From positions 4,639,482-4,703,481 of the forward strand of contig NC_030990.1 in NCBI RefSeq assembly GCF_000149955.1: a stretch of DNA of 64,000 bases, written 5' to 3'. Both the position numbers and the translations under genes were made by a program. This document shows positions 45,467 through 55,900 of the stretch, in pieces. A model generated the notes under the pieces. It was not told where the DNA came from, searched no databases, and was given only the letters and a program-made list of their open reading frames with translations. Every line of letters starts with the position of its first letter. Position 1 is the first letter of the stretch. The stretch comes from Fusarium oxysporum f. sp. lycopersici 4287. Lineage: Eukaryota > Ascomycota > Sordariomycetes > Hypocreales > Nectriaceae.

Positions 45467-45541
45467 ATTAAGAGTCTCATTGCCTCAACCATTTTTATTT
45501 TTATTTTTCAATACCTTGAAGAACCCTCTTTCTCATACATA
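45467..45541 (+). other. Retrotransposon 5' leader
   Basis: 75 nt between the left LTR and the gag ATG. It begins attaagagtctcattgcc, where a primer-binding site should start; no match to initiator-Met tRNA is evident. Confidence 0.5.
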
Positions 45542-46747
45542 ATGTCCCTATCCAAGCCCCAAAAGGAAGGTCTTACGGCTACCCTCTCTAAGCCTGAGGA
45601 CTTCCTCAACTGGGAGCATGAATTCCTCCTTCAGGCCCATCGTCTTGGTCTTCAGCAGCACCTCAAAAGCAAGACATTCCTCGGAGACGAACCAGCTATC
45701 CCGGATATAAGAAAACGCAGATATACGAAGACCGCTACAGCCCAACGAACAATCCGGTCTCATACTGCCGAATCTCAAGACGGCGCCCCAGACGACATTC
45801 AGGAAACGGCAAATGGAACATGGTCTATCTCTGACCTTACAGACCAAGGCCAGAAGATCTTCCAGCAGGATTTAACCTTTTATCAGCTACAAGAGAAGGT
45901 TTTCGAAAAACAGAAAAACGCTCTTGGAACCCTTCAGGACTGGGTTATCCGTACGGTCTCCCCAAGCTTGATTCAAACCTGCTGTCAGTCACACGAATCA
46001 ATATACGAATGGCACTGGAACCTTCGTGCCCGGTGTGGAAGGACCGAGGAAGATGAAACGAAGGATGCCAGAAATAGGTATCTTACATTACTAAGAACTG
46101 CCCCAAAGACGGTCAGCCAAGCAGCATTCAAGTGGCTAGATCAATGGGAAGAGGCAATGGCGAAAGGGCGACAACGAGAGGTCCCTGAAACGCTCCACAA
46201 CAGTGCATGGGCCTGGGACTTCTTCAGTGTCACCACACACATCTTGCCCAGCTGGACTGCCTCATACAAAATCTCTTCAAAGACTCTATTGCAAAATAGG
46301 GCCCTCTCATACCGAGATGTAGGGAACGCCTTCCGAAATGAGCTCCAAGATGCAGAAGCCACGAAGGGCCGAGTGGCCCGCGGTGCGTTTTCTGCGAGCT
46401 ATGCTGGGGAGGACCCCCAGGATGATGAAGGGGACGCCCGCATCATTGAAGGCCAGTACCCATTTTCGAAGAAGGGAGAAAGAAAACGCCAGAGGTCTCC
46501 TGAGAAGAGACAGGAATGCCCGGCGTGTGGGTTATCCCACGAACTTGCGAAATGCTTCTATGTCTTTCCAAATCAGGCATGGAAGGGATTCAAGCCCCGA
46601 GAGAAGATCCAAAAGAAGGTGAAAGAAGCTCTCGAGGAAGACTCAGACCTGGAGGCCAAGGTAAAAGCCCTCACTCGGAAGAAGGCCAGGACCACAAAAG
46701 ACAGAACCTTGATGCAGCCAACAAAGGAAGAAAACTCAGACCAATGA
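45542..46747 (+). CDS. gag: Retrotransposon Gag
   Basis: 401 residues. It forms the virus-like particle and binds element RNA. The N-terminal half has the UBN2/gag-polypeptide-like helical pattern of copia elements. A CCHC-type zinc knuckle (CPACGLSHELAKC, about residues 325-337) precedes FYVFPNQAWKG and a Lys/Glu-rich tail. It ends in a TGA in the context CAA-TGA-CTG, and pol continues in the same frame directly after it. Confidence 0.9.
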   Translation: MSLSKPQKEGLTATLSKPEDFLNWEHEFLLQAHRLGLQQHLKSKTFLGDEPAIPDIRKRRYTKTATAQRTIRSHTAESQDGAPDDIQETANGTWSISDLTDQGQKIFQQDLTFYQLQEKVFEKQKNALGTLQDWVIRTVSPSLIQTCCQSHESIYEWHWNLRARCGRTEEDETKDARNRYLTLLRTAPKTVSQAAFKWLDQWEEAMAKGRQREVPETLHNSAWAWDFFSVTTHILPSWTASYKISSKTLLQNRALSYRDVGNAFRNELQDAEATKGRVARGAFSASYAGEDPQDDEGDARIIEGQYPFSKKGERKRQRSPEKRQECPACGLSHELAKCFYVFPNQAWKGFKPREKIQKKVKEALEEDSDLEAKVKALTRKKARTTKDRTLMQPTKEENSDQ

Positions 46748-49700
46748 CTGTACGGCCGACCAGTCGCCGAAATCAAGACCGCCTTTGCAGCCCAAAGGGA
46801 TAACTATCCCTTACGGAACTCCGTGATCCTCGACCCCGGAGCTACTATCTCAATCACAAACAGTGCCAACAGACTAGCGAGATTCCAGCAGGCTATTCCA
46901 GGCGACTTCATCTGGGCAGGAGACCGAAAACTACCCATCTTAGGCTACGGAACCATGACCATCAGGCTCACAGGAACTCGAGTCCTAATGCTTGAAGATG
47001 TAGCCTATTGCCCTCGGCTCCTTACGACCCTAGTCTCCCTACGTCAACTACGAAAGAAAGGCTTCTATTGGGATAATAGGCGTAACCCAACGACCCTCCG
47101 ACGACTCGACCGAACGATTGCATGCACAATCCATGACCTATACGGCCAGTATGTCGTCGAATACCAGTCAGAAAGCTTCCCAAAAGCAGCCTTTGCAGCC
47201 CACAGATTCAGCTCTCACACAAAGAGAGCCCCTTTGACGGGAGAAGCTATCCGATGGCACAGTCGCCTAGGGCACCCGGGACCACAAGCTCTGGAACATC
47301 TTATCTCGGCCTCTCAAGGGGTGCGAATACGAGGACCAGCCACTGTTGAATGCGACGCCTGTGGCATATCGAAGATCAAGAGACAAATCAGACGAGCCCC
47401 AAGACAATCCGATCAGAAGGCCGGCGAGCGTATCGCTATTGACTTCCATGACTACCAAGAAGGCATAGGCGGCTATACCTCACAGATGTTGTTAACCTGC
47501 CGAGCTACGGGTTACATCTGGGATTACTACCTCACAGCCCGGACGACAGAAGCTGTTATCACCGCTTTCAAATCCTTCCTAAGTCATCTGGAAGTCCAAC
47601 ACGGCCTCAAGGTCAAAGTCATCGAATGCGATAACGAGATCACGGAGATCAAGCCGAAAATCGGAGACTTCCTGAGGAATAGAGCTATCATCATCGAGCC
47701 CTCGGCCCCATACACACAAGCCCAGAATGGGGGTGCCGAACGCTCAGGGGGTGTAGTCAAGGACAAGGAAAGGGCTATGCGAACAGGCGCAAAGCTTCCT
47801 CACCAGCTGTGGCCAGAAATTGGAAGGACAGCAGTTTATCTGTACAACCGAACGCCGAACTACGCATCAGGCTGGAAAACGCCATATGATCAACTGCATA
47901 CAGCATCAGCCAAAGCAGCAGGGATTCCACAGCCGAAGAAACAGCCGGATCAAACACACCTACGGGCATTTGGCTGCAAGGCCTATGCAATGACCTCAGA
48001 TGCCCAGCAGAAGGTCAATCGCAAGATGCGGCTTAAGCCCAAAGGTTGGATCGGCTTCCTAGTGGGATATAGGTCCTCAAATATCTATAGGATCTGGATC
48101 CCCACGATCAACCGGATAGTCAATACTCGAGACGTCATATTTAATGAAGACGAAGGCTGCAACGGAGACTGGGAAAGCTTCAAAGATGAACTACTCGAAG
48201 CTGACCTAGAAGAAGTTGCCAAGTTCGTACAAGGATCCTCCCTGCCGGAACAAGACGACAACGAACAAGCCGAACAGGTTGAAGACTGTATTGAAGTGGT
48301 CCTTCCAACAACCACCCTAGCAGACGAAAGCAGCCCTATTACAGACGAAACAGAAGACTGCATCGTGGCGACTGCCCTAGAAAACGGCCTTAAACAGTCA
48401 GAAGACTCTGATATCCTTCTAACACCTCCAGTCACACCACTGTCAGCGCTACTAGCGCACAGCTCCAGGGTCTTATCAGACGAAGGAAACAAAACAGTCT
48501 CGTGGCAAGCAGCCTTCCTAGCCGGAACAAAGTCCCCTCTCCAGACCTCAATTGAACGGAAGCTCCGACAAGGGGTGAAAATGCATCGAAACTCTCTACC
48601 GCCGCCCCCGACGAAACATCAAGACCTAAAGCATCACCCTTTTGGAATGCTCTTTCAAGAGGCTGAAGAAAGCCACCTTCAGAGTCACAAGGAAATGAGG
48701 TCCTGGACTGAGATTCGAAAGAAAGACGCTTGCGCCGTTGACCAACAAGTCCTTGGCTGTATGTGGGTATACGTTTACAAGTTCGATAAACACGGCCGAT
48801 TTCAGAAATGCAAGGCACGGCTAGTGGTCAGAGGAGACCAACAAGCTAAGGGAAGGTTGCAAGAAACATATGCAGCTACCCTAGCCGGAAGGTCTTTCCG
48901 GACCCTGATAGCCATTGCGGCCAGATTTGACCTAGAGATGGTCCAATACGATGTGGTCAACGCCTTCGTAAACGCCCCAATTGACCAGGATATTTTCATG
49001 CACATGGCCCCGGGGTATAAGAAAACAGCAACTATCCTGAAGCTCAACAAGGCCCTGTACGGACTACGAGCCTCTCCCTTGCTATGGCAGAAAGAACTCT
49101 CGAAGACCCTCCTAGAGTTAGGCTACACACAGATTCCTCACGAACCTTGTTGTTTCAAGAAGGAAGGAGTCCTCTTCTTCTTTTACGTTGACGATGTTAT
49201 CATCGCTTACAGGAAGGCCCGGAAAGACAAGGCCGATGAATTGACTAGACAGCTTGGATCAAAATACAAACTAACAGGCGGAGACCCCGTGCAATGGTTC
49301 CTAGGAATGGAAGTCATACGGGACCGACCTGCAAGGAAGATTTGGCTATCTCAAACAGCCTACATTGACAAAATCGCAAATCTAGCTAACAAGGGAACAT
49401 CTACAGTACCAATGACTCAAACAGAGCTACGACCTCAAACAGGACTAGCAACCCCGGCAGAACTTCAACGATATCAACGTAAAGTCGGCTCGATCCTCTA
49501 TATCGCCGTTAACACCCGGCCTGACATAGCTTTCGCCGCCTCCAGGCTGGCCCGATTTCTTGTCAACCCTGGCCAAGAACACCAAGACGCCGCCGACCGC
49601 GTTATCCACTACCTCTCACACACAAGGCACCGAGCCCTACGATTCGGAGGGCCCGGAGGTCTTACAGTTGCTAGTGACGCTTCTTTTGCCGATAACACCC

Positions 49701-50236
49701 TTGATCGGAAAAGCTCCCAAGCGTACACTATCCGACTATTCGACGGGTTGATCGGCTGGAGAGCTAGCAAGCAGGACACAGTCACCACATCCACAACAGA
49801 GGCAGAGCTCCTAGCCCTGGCACAGGCTGCTAAGGAATCCCTCTATGTGAGTCGGCTGTTGAAAGAGCTTACAGTTCAGATGGATGATCCGACTATCCGT
49901 ATCGACTGCGACAATACTCAAACTATCAACCTTGTGACCGCCGAAATCGCTACTTTGAAGACTAAGTTGCGGCACGTGGATATTCACAACCACTGGCTGA
50001 GACAGGAGGTCCAAGAAGGGAGAATTCAAGTCAAATACACCAAATCAACGGATATGATCGCAGACGGATTAACAAAGGCCCTGCCGGCAGGCAGATGGAA
50101 CCGCTTCCTCTATCAACTTGGCCTGGAAGATATTCAGGAAAGACAGCAGCAGAGCCGGAAGCAAGAAGGAATAGAAGCAAGGCTCCAGAGGATAGAAGAC
50201 TGCCTAGGAAATGCAGGCTCAACTGGGACCTATTGA
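46748..50236 (+). CDS. pol: Retrotransposon Pol (protease, integrase, reverse transcriptase, RNase H)
   Basis: Open from the codon after the gag stop; there is no ATG near the beginning. In order: an aspartic protease DPGAT (about 46832); the GAG-pre-integrase RWHSRLGHPG...CDACG zinc-binding part (about 47250-47370); an integrase core with D (IDFHD), D (ECDNEI) and E (GGAERSGG) between 47430 and 47770; a reverse transcriptase with KARLVVRGDQQ, QYDVVNAFVNA and YVDDVI (about 49184); and RNase H with VASDASFAD and STTEAELLAL (49660-49830). The domain order is diagnostic of Ty1/copia. No internal stop or frameshift is seen, so it is potentially functional if expressed by readthrough. Confidence 0.92.
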   Translation: MYGRPVAEIKTAFAAQRDNYPLRNSVILDPGATISITNSANRLARFQQAIPGDFIWAGDRKLPILGYGTMTIRLTGTRVLMLEDVAYCPRLLTTLVSLRQLRKKGFYWDNRRNPTTLRRLDRTIACTIHDLYGQYVVEYQSESFPKAAFAAHRFSSHTKRAPLTGEAIRWHSRLGHPGPQALEHLISASQGVRIRGPATVECDACGISKIKRQIRRAPRQSDQKAGERIAIDFHDYQEGIGGYTSQMLLTCRATGYIWDYYLTARTTEAVITAFKSFLSHLEVQHGLKVKVIECDNEITEIKPKIGDFLRNRAIIIEPSAPYTQAQNGGAERSGGVVKDKERAMRTGAKLPHQLWPEIGRTAVYLYNRTPNYASGWKTPYDQLHTASAKAAGIPQPKKQPDQTHLRAFGCKAYAMTSDAQQKVNRKMRLKPKGWIGFLVGYRSSNIYRIWIPTINRIVNTRDVIFNEDEGCNGDWESFKDELLEADLEEVAKFVQGSSLPEQDDNEQAEQVEDCIEVVLPTTTLADESSPITDETEDCIVATALENGLKQSEDSDILLTPPVTPLSALLAHSSRVLSDEGNKTVSWQAAFLAGTKSPLQTSIERKLRQGVKMHRNSLPPPPTKHQDLKHHPFGMLFQEAEESHLQSHKEMRSWTEIRKKDACAVDQQVLGCMWVYVYKFDKHGRFQKCKARLVVRGDQQAKGRLQETYAATLAGRSFRTLIAIAARFDLEMVQYDVVNAFVNAPIDQDIFMHMAPGYKKTATILKLNKALYGLRASPLLWQKELSKTLLELGYTQIPHEPCCFKKEGVLFFFYVDDVIIAYRKARKDKADELTRQLGSKYKLTGGDPVQWFLGMEVIRDRPARKIWLSQTAYIDKIANLANKGTSTVPMTQTELRPQTGLATPAELQRYQRKVGSILYIAVNTRPDIAFAASRLARFLVNPGQEHQDAADRVIHYLSHTRHRALRFGGPGGLTVASDASFADNTLDRKSSQAYTIRLFDGLIGWRASKQDTVTTSTTEAELLALAQAAKESLYVSRLLKELTVQMDDPTIRIDCDNTQTINLVTAEIATLKTKLRHVDIHNHWLRQEVQEGRIQVKYTKSTDMIADGLTKALPAGRWNRFLYQLGLEDIQERQQQSRKQEGIEARLQRIEDCLGNAGSTGTY

Positions 50237-50240
50237 GCCT

Positions 50241-50249
50241 GAGGGGGTG
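50241..50249 (+). other. Polypurine tract
   Basis: gagggggtg lies immediately before the right LTR, the usual position for plus-strand priming. Confidence 0.6.
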
Positions 50250-50455
50250 TGTTGAATGTTGGAGGGTTCACCCTCAACTTCAGGATTAAGGTTCAGGATT
50301 AAAGTTTGACGCCCTAAACTTAGATCGTAGGACTTTCATCTAGGACTTTCTAGGACTCAAGTCCTAGAAGGAACCAGTCAAAGATATAAGGTCTCAATGG
50401 TCCTTCGATTGCGAAAGAATCAAGAAATATACACGATTCACCTTAATATCTGACA
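50250..50455 (+). repeat. Right LTR (206 bp)
   Basis: Same length and, by eye, same sequence as 45261-45466. It is followed directly by the second CGAAG. Confidence 0.95.
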
Positions 50456-50460
50456 CGAAG
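50456..50460. repeat. Target-site duplication, right copy (CGAAG)
   Basis: Repeats 45256-45260; restores the host frame. Confidence 0.9.
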
Positions 50461-50736
50461 GTTAATGTCCAGTCAGCTCCCACGACAGAATCATTTTACT
50501 CTGTCCCATATATGCCGCAAATCTCAAGCCCGCTATACTTCCCTCACTCTCCCGACAGATGGCGCCGCGGAAGCCCCGGAGTTCAAGAGTTTGAGGGGGA
50601 AGACCCAGGTCAGGTTCACTACTGGAGACCGTTTCAGGTCAACGTGGAGCCGTGTGAGATGGATGGGCAAGGGACCAGAACACCCGAGACTCACACCGAG
50701 ATCGAGTACATTAGAAGCCGTGGAATCTCTCACTGA
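50461..50736 (+). pseudogene. Displaced C-terminal tail of the kelch membrane protein
   Basis: Without the element and one CGAAG copy, the host reading frame (...RRNRKAK) continues directly into this segment in the same phase. It stays open for 91 residues to a TGA (50734-50736). The tail is polar and Pro/Ser/Glu-rich (VNVQSAPTTES, SPGVQEFEGEDP, THTEIEYIRSRGISH), as expected for a cytoplasmic tail after a membrane helix. Within it the only ATGs (for example 50512) are internal codons, so it is now an orphaned exon end rather than a gene. Confidence 0.85.
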
Positions 50737-50912
50737 GCCGCTGGTAGGAGAGTTTGAGAAACAAGGACGTATTGTGCTCAGAGAACACGAATTCACATAG
50801 TGCCCAAGGGCAGATCTACAAACGATCTGCTGATTAATTGATAAGAGTTATTATATAAGAGATTAAGTATGGCTGTGCTATTTAATACGCACTATGTTTA
50901 CCTTGGGTATTT

Positions 50913-52198
50913 TTAAATGATGTTATTATTTCTCCATGCTCTTGGTGAGTGCAACTCCTCCTCGCTCTCACTCATGGCTGTTTTCGTTATCTTGACTTCC
51001 CACTTGGTCTCCTTTTTAATGCCAAGCTTGAGATCACTTGGTTGTCTCGAATCAAACCCCGACCCTTTCTTTTCAGGGCCATCCTGACGACTCACTGAGG
51101 AGAGTGTGTACGCCTCTCGACTTGAGAAGGCTCTGGGTGTCCCAGGTCCAGGAGTGCGCGGTGAAGACCCGTAGCCAGATGGGCCGAGTGATAAGGGCTT
51201 GCTGGTCAGGTTCAGGCGGAAGGCTATTTGTTTGATCAGAGGCCGCAAGGTTGCCAAGCTGCTTGCCGTGATGGCCAATCCTTGCTCGATTGTTGACCAG
51301 ATGGCAATGTCAGTGGTATTCCCTGGTGGTAATAGGTTAGTTGACTGCCACGTAATCAAAGGGGGATCTTGAGCTTACAGAGGAAATCGGGCTTTCCAAG
51401 GAGATGCAAGTATGGGAATCGAGCAATGACGGCTGCGCTAGCACTATATGCATTGTCAGTACAGTTTTTGTCATCCCTGGTATAAAAAGACTTACATGCA
51501 ACCCATAGCGAGCAGAGGGATCAGTGAGTATTTCGTTCGCTTGTGTAACTGCAGATTCCATACAATCCACCCAGGAAGCAACGCAAAAACAAGGTCAGAA
51601 CCAACAGCGAAAACACTGTAGAGAGCCGCCAATCCAATGACGACACCGGGATCAATGCATGTGCCATCTTGGTCCTTGTTCCAGAAGTATGATATAGGAT
51701 GACACTGGAATAGGGTGACGAAGAAGAAGATGCCGCACGAAAGGGCAGTCGAAAACATGGCGAGGTAGATGGTCCATCGTTGGATCTTTTCGGTGGTCAC
51801 TCTGAGCAGGAAATAGCCAATGGAGAGTTTGCAGGATATCATGGTGAGGGCGTATCCGAGGTAGCAGAACCACCAGCACATCATCGCAGTGTGGATTTGA
51901 TTGGTTTCGAGGTCGTCGTGGTGTCTTCCCGTGCCGAAAGTGACACCAACAGTCGATGAGGTCGCATAACAAGTGAAGAATACCTAAAGAAAAAGTAGGG
52001 GTCAATTGCTGGAAACTTGTTACCCCTTGAGGCTCAACATACCATGGCGACAACCATCAGCCAGTCGTCCTTTCTGAACCCATTGACCATGAACAACCGA
52101 ACATAACATCTCAATAGGCATGTGATCAGTGCCATGGCGAAGAAGGTGATATTCACCGCCATGAGCTGCGGCCCTCGATTCTCGATGTGAGCTGCCAT
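50913..52198 (-). CDS. Fungal rhodopsin-like membrane protein
   Basis: Exons (minus): 52043-52198, 51496-51983, 51379-51443 and 50913-51322, 372 residues. Seven hydrophobic helices. Family blocks are LRCYVRLFMVNGFRKDDWLMVVAM, the WFCYLGYALTMISCKLSIGYFLLRV segment, CIDPGVVIGLAALYSVFAVGSDLVFALLP and NTTDIAIWSTIEQGLAITASSLATLRPL. The last is the usual end of helix 7. A long polar Ser/Pro-rich tail follows. It is closer to the 'DDW...WSxIE' subtype than the tandem pair at 28-31 kb. Function unknown. The 3' ends of this gene and the kelch tail converge 176 bp apart. Confidence 0.87.
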
Positions 52199-54141
52199 GA
52201 TGGGGACAGATCAATTGATGGTTTCTGCGCAAATAAAGTTTGTCAGGATGGAAATCCTGCCAAGAGATGAGTTCCTGGGGGGAAGGGAAACTTTATATGA
52301 AATGTGGATTGCTATTATAGTTGGTATTATACCTGCTTGCACTGTACTAACCGTTGCATTACGTTCTAATTGCGGTATTGCCGTCCGACTGCAACGGCTG
52401 CGGTGCCCCGAATGAGGCCAAGATCAGATAGCTCGCTGTATAATTTGGCGTGCAGACAGAAATACTAGTTTGTTTATACGTTATATCAGTGTCTGTCCGT
52501 TAGTCCGGCTTTCTGTCACCCAGCGTTAGCGTTCCGGTACTATTCAATTAGTGTCTCCCGTTCAAGGAGGATCAACAGCACTTGCCAAGGATCTGAGACA
52601 GAGTTGGTGTGCGTCTGCCAGGGGAGTTGCCCCATTTGGCGTACATCCGATGTAACCTCAGTTAAATTCCGCGTTTGACTAGTCTAACTCTGGCTCGGCG
52701 CCGTTGATCATGAACAAGCACCTGCTACGTTGAGCCCCTATAATGTTTGAACATAACGACCTGCAGAGAAGAAAACAAGTACCGGCTCCGGAAGAAACAC
52801 CCAAAGGAACCAATAAATCCGGATATCCAGTTATTATAGAATGTCCATGTATAGAAACACTAGACCTCACGTGGCGACTCTCCACTGCATCTGGAATGAT
52901 GAGATCAGGGATTAGTGGGGCGAAACAAGGGGTAATCTCCAAAAGAGGGGAACTGACCAATGTTCACATGCAAAGACATTGAATGTGCCGATGAGATAGC
53001 TTCCCTCTAGGCTCTAGCATCGAAAGCCAAGTGCCAAAAAGTCAAGTAAACCATGGCAACGCTTTAACAAGTATTGTTTAATTGTGTACTGGACATCATA
53101 ATATTCATCGAGTTACATAAAGACCCACGGATAGAGATTTCCTCCAGGTTTGCCCCTGTCCCACTTATCAGGGCAGTACATCCCCACCTGTCTACCCGAT
53201 AGGGCGGTATATCCGATTTACTCACTGGCGGTTTTTGACAATAAGAGGGGACGTATACCTCTCGGTGGCTCATGTGGTGAATGCAATTAATATGTATCTA
53301 TGCTATAAGGGTACGTCTGTCACTTACACAACATCGAACAACCCCAATGCGAAAGACTTACTCTAATTGCTTTGACTCCCGCTTGATATACGGACTTGGC
53401 GTCAAGATAACGAAAGGATTTCCGACACAAGCTGCAATGATTTCACCTTCCCCCGTTTCGAGAGCCACAATGGATTTGTTTCAGGTCTCATACGTCAACT
53501 AGACTTGGCGTTTCAACTTCAGACTAGTGCTAGGCCCGCCAAAGTGGCAGGCTACTGCAAGATTACCCTAGAGCGCGAATTCTTTGGCCATGGAACCAGC
53601 ATTAAGTGTCCTCTTGTTTGCTTAGTGAGGCACCTGACCTCTAGGTGAGTTCGTTTTAACCGTACAGATGTTACAGTCTCATTAATGGCGATACACCTAT
53701 ACTATGTCGGGTTATGAAATATGCTATAACTATTCCGCGTCGTTGTAACTCCGTCGTTTTAACAGCTTGATCTTTCCTCTTGCTTGCGAAACCTATATAG
53801 TTGGGGTTGACATGTCAACGTTTCATACCTGATAGGAGTGACGTATTTAATGGTTTCAGAATGTAGAGCGGATTCCAGCGTTTCCAAAAGTTGAAGGTCA
53901 AGTAATGACGACATAACTTCAAAAACATACAACACCGAGCGCTGTCGTTTTCACTCTGAACTAAACAGACCAGGGGACGAAGTCACAGTACCAAAGATAA
54001 CACGAGCCTCTAAGTCAGGTAGTTAAAGCAAGTAGAATTGAGTACTTAAAGGGACTATTCTGAAAACAAGTAAAGACAAGTAAAACAACCTCCCCCCTAG
54101 AATGAAAAGAATGTGATTGCCAAGGAACGTACTCATTCCCT
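52199..54141. other. Long intergenic stretch
   Basis: About 1.9 kb with only short overlapping ORFs (for example 52743-52982, 53064-53273). No family, repeat or RNA gene recognised. Confidence 0.5.
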
Positions 54142-55900
54142 TTAGTACTGGTAAGGGCTAGCACCCAGAAGCACAGAAGGTGCAAATTCAGCGGCAACAG
54201 GGTTCAATGAGCCAAAACGCTCAAAGATTGCAGCCATAGAGTTATGCGCTGGCTGCAGGCCACCATCAACCCAACCTCCGAGGAATGACGTGCAGTCACT
54301 GTTGATCAAGACTCGGGAGCTTGAAGTGTCGTTGAGCTTCTGGTAGTCATAGAACATGGAAGAGATGAGCTTGTCCTGTCCTGGAAGACCGAGAGAGAAT
54401 GCACCGTAGGAGTACTGATCAAGAGGCCAGTGGACGAGGTAGACGTCATCGTCAGTCACCGGGTCGAGGAAGTCGGCGTAGTTGGGATAGCTGCTATCTC
54501 GCAGGATACGGGCAATCTGTTCCTTGAGGATAGAGAGCAGCTTGTGAGGATCTTGGATGGCCAAGATGGTCTGGGAGAGATCCTCCCAGGCGTATGTGAG
54601 AAGGACCATGCCATAGTCTGGATGTCCGTAGTCGAGCGTGTAAGCCTGGGGAAGGTCGGTATCAGACAGAATAACGCGAGGGAAATCAGCAGGCTGGTCA
54701 CTCCAGAACTTCTTCGTGCGGATGAAAAGCTTGGAAGAGGCAGTCATGTGAAGGTCGGTGATACCACAGTTGACAGCAGATGACATGATGGGCTCGTTGG
54801 TTGTGTCCGAGACATCCGCGAGGGCAAAGTTCATGGCTCGGCTCGAGGTGCCAACAACAGCAAGATCATACTGGGCCTGGTCAGCGATGGAATTACCGTC
54901 ATCAGAAGATGGAGTCTCCTGGATAACAACATAGTCAACATCGCCGCCGCCGCCGCTGGTGATCTTGGCAACAGTGTCAAACTTGGTCTTGAGGCCCAGG
55001 TCCGTAGCCCTCTGCCATTTGACGTTGGCCAACTCCCGGATGCCGATCGCTTGGAGACCATCATCAGTCATCTTGGCAAAGATAGCCTGGTCTGACTCGA
55101 GGCCATTGACGATGAGGCGGAAGATGGAGTTGAAGCCAGCAGAGTAGACGGCGCCAAAGCCACCTGAACCAACGCCGAGGGTACCAAATCGCTCAAAGTC
55201 ATCTTCAGTCCAGACCTGACCACCCGGAACGTCCCACTCGTGTTTCTCCCCAAAGATGCGCTGGAGTGCAGTGTAGAAACTGTCGTTGCCAAAACTCATC
55301 GAGGTACTTTTGCCATTCCGAGATGACTTGGTTGCGTGTGTCAACGTCAGATGAACTGAGCCACTTTGTGAGCTGCGTGACTGCAGTAATCGACTGAGAA
55401 ACACCAGTCAAGCCCTTGGAGATCAGAGAACCCCAGCCGTTGCTGACTTTCTCGAAGCCTTTAACAGTGACGTTCTGGCTGATCCAAGAGATAGGAGTCT
55501 CCTGGCAGAAGACGATCGTGGGAACTTTGCCTGGATCAGGGAAGTTCTGAATGAAGGTGTAATGGAACTCATTGGCGTATTAGTAGAGAAGGTCCCCAGA
55601 AAGGGGGAAACGCATTTCTCCCATTTCACTAATCTTGACACCGTCAGGGGTTTGAATGGTTCGGAGACAACCGCCCATATCATCTGTGGCTTCGATCAAG
55701 CCGACATCACCACCGGCCTTGACGAGGTTGAAAGCCAGAGCCACATTGGTGATGCCACCACCGACAAGAGGGATAGAGAAGTTGGAACGCTGAGGTACAA
55801 GAGGCCGATCGGTTTCACCCGCAGCCTGGTTCCATGCCGAGTACACAATCTGGGGTGTATCGACCCAGCCTGAGAACGGACCTTTTGCTCACCGATCTTG
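54142..55900 (-). pseudogene. Tryptophan 2-monooxygenase-like flavoprotein (iaaM-like), broken
   Basis: This is an amine-oxidase-fold flavoenzyme of the IaaM type (Trp to indole-3-acetamide). Recognisable blocks are the FAD-binding strand IPLVGGGITNVALAFNLV, ISEMGEMRFP, FPDPGKVPT, DDFERFGTLGVGSGGFGAVY, SIFRLIVNGLESDQ, the mid-region MTASSKLFIRTKKFW, MVLLTYAWEDLSQTILA and the C-terminal SDCTSFLGGWVDGGLQPAHNS. Lesions are an in-frame TAA after GDLLY (55589-55591), a one-base shift before GNDSFY (about 55300) and probably another shift near 55875 upstream of the FAD fold. The third FAD-binding Gly reads Asn (GGGITN) and the GGR motif reads GGC. The 5' end is unclear. It is divergent from an intact amidase. 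Confidence 0.8.

Larger units (their letters stand above)
45261..50455 (+). mobile_element. Complete Ty1/copia LTR retrotransposon
   Basis: A 5195-bp element. It has two 206-bp LTRs, a gag ORF and a pol ORF with the copia order protease-integrase-reverse transcriptase-RNase H, a purine-rich tract before the right LTR and a CGAAG target duplication. The LTRs appear identical on direct comparison, and both ORFs are open apart from the single UGA between them. There is no sign of C-to-T decay by repeat-induced point mutation. These facts indicate a recent insertion and possibly a still-active element. I could not identify a canonical initiator-tRNA primer site after the left LTR. Confidence 0.95.

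Noticed and set aside
48085..48818. Minus-strand ORFs of 128-135 codons inside the retrotransposon
   Set aside because: Antisense to intact pol coding sequence.
50465..50800. Independent small gene after the right LTR
   Set aside because: The frame is better explained as the displaced tail of the kelch protein, because phase and target duplication fit exactly.
53064..53502. Small ORFs on both strands
   Set aside because: Short, overlapping and without family features.
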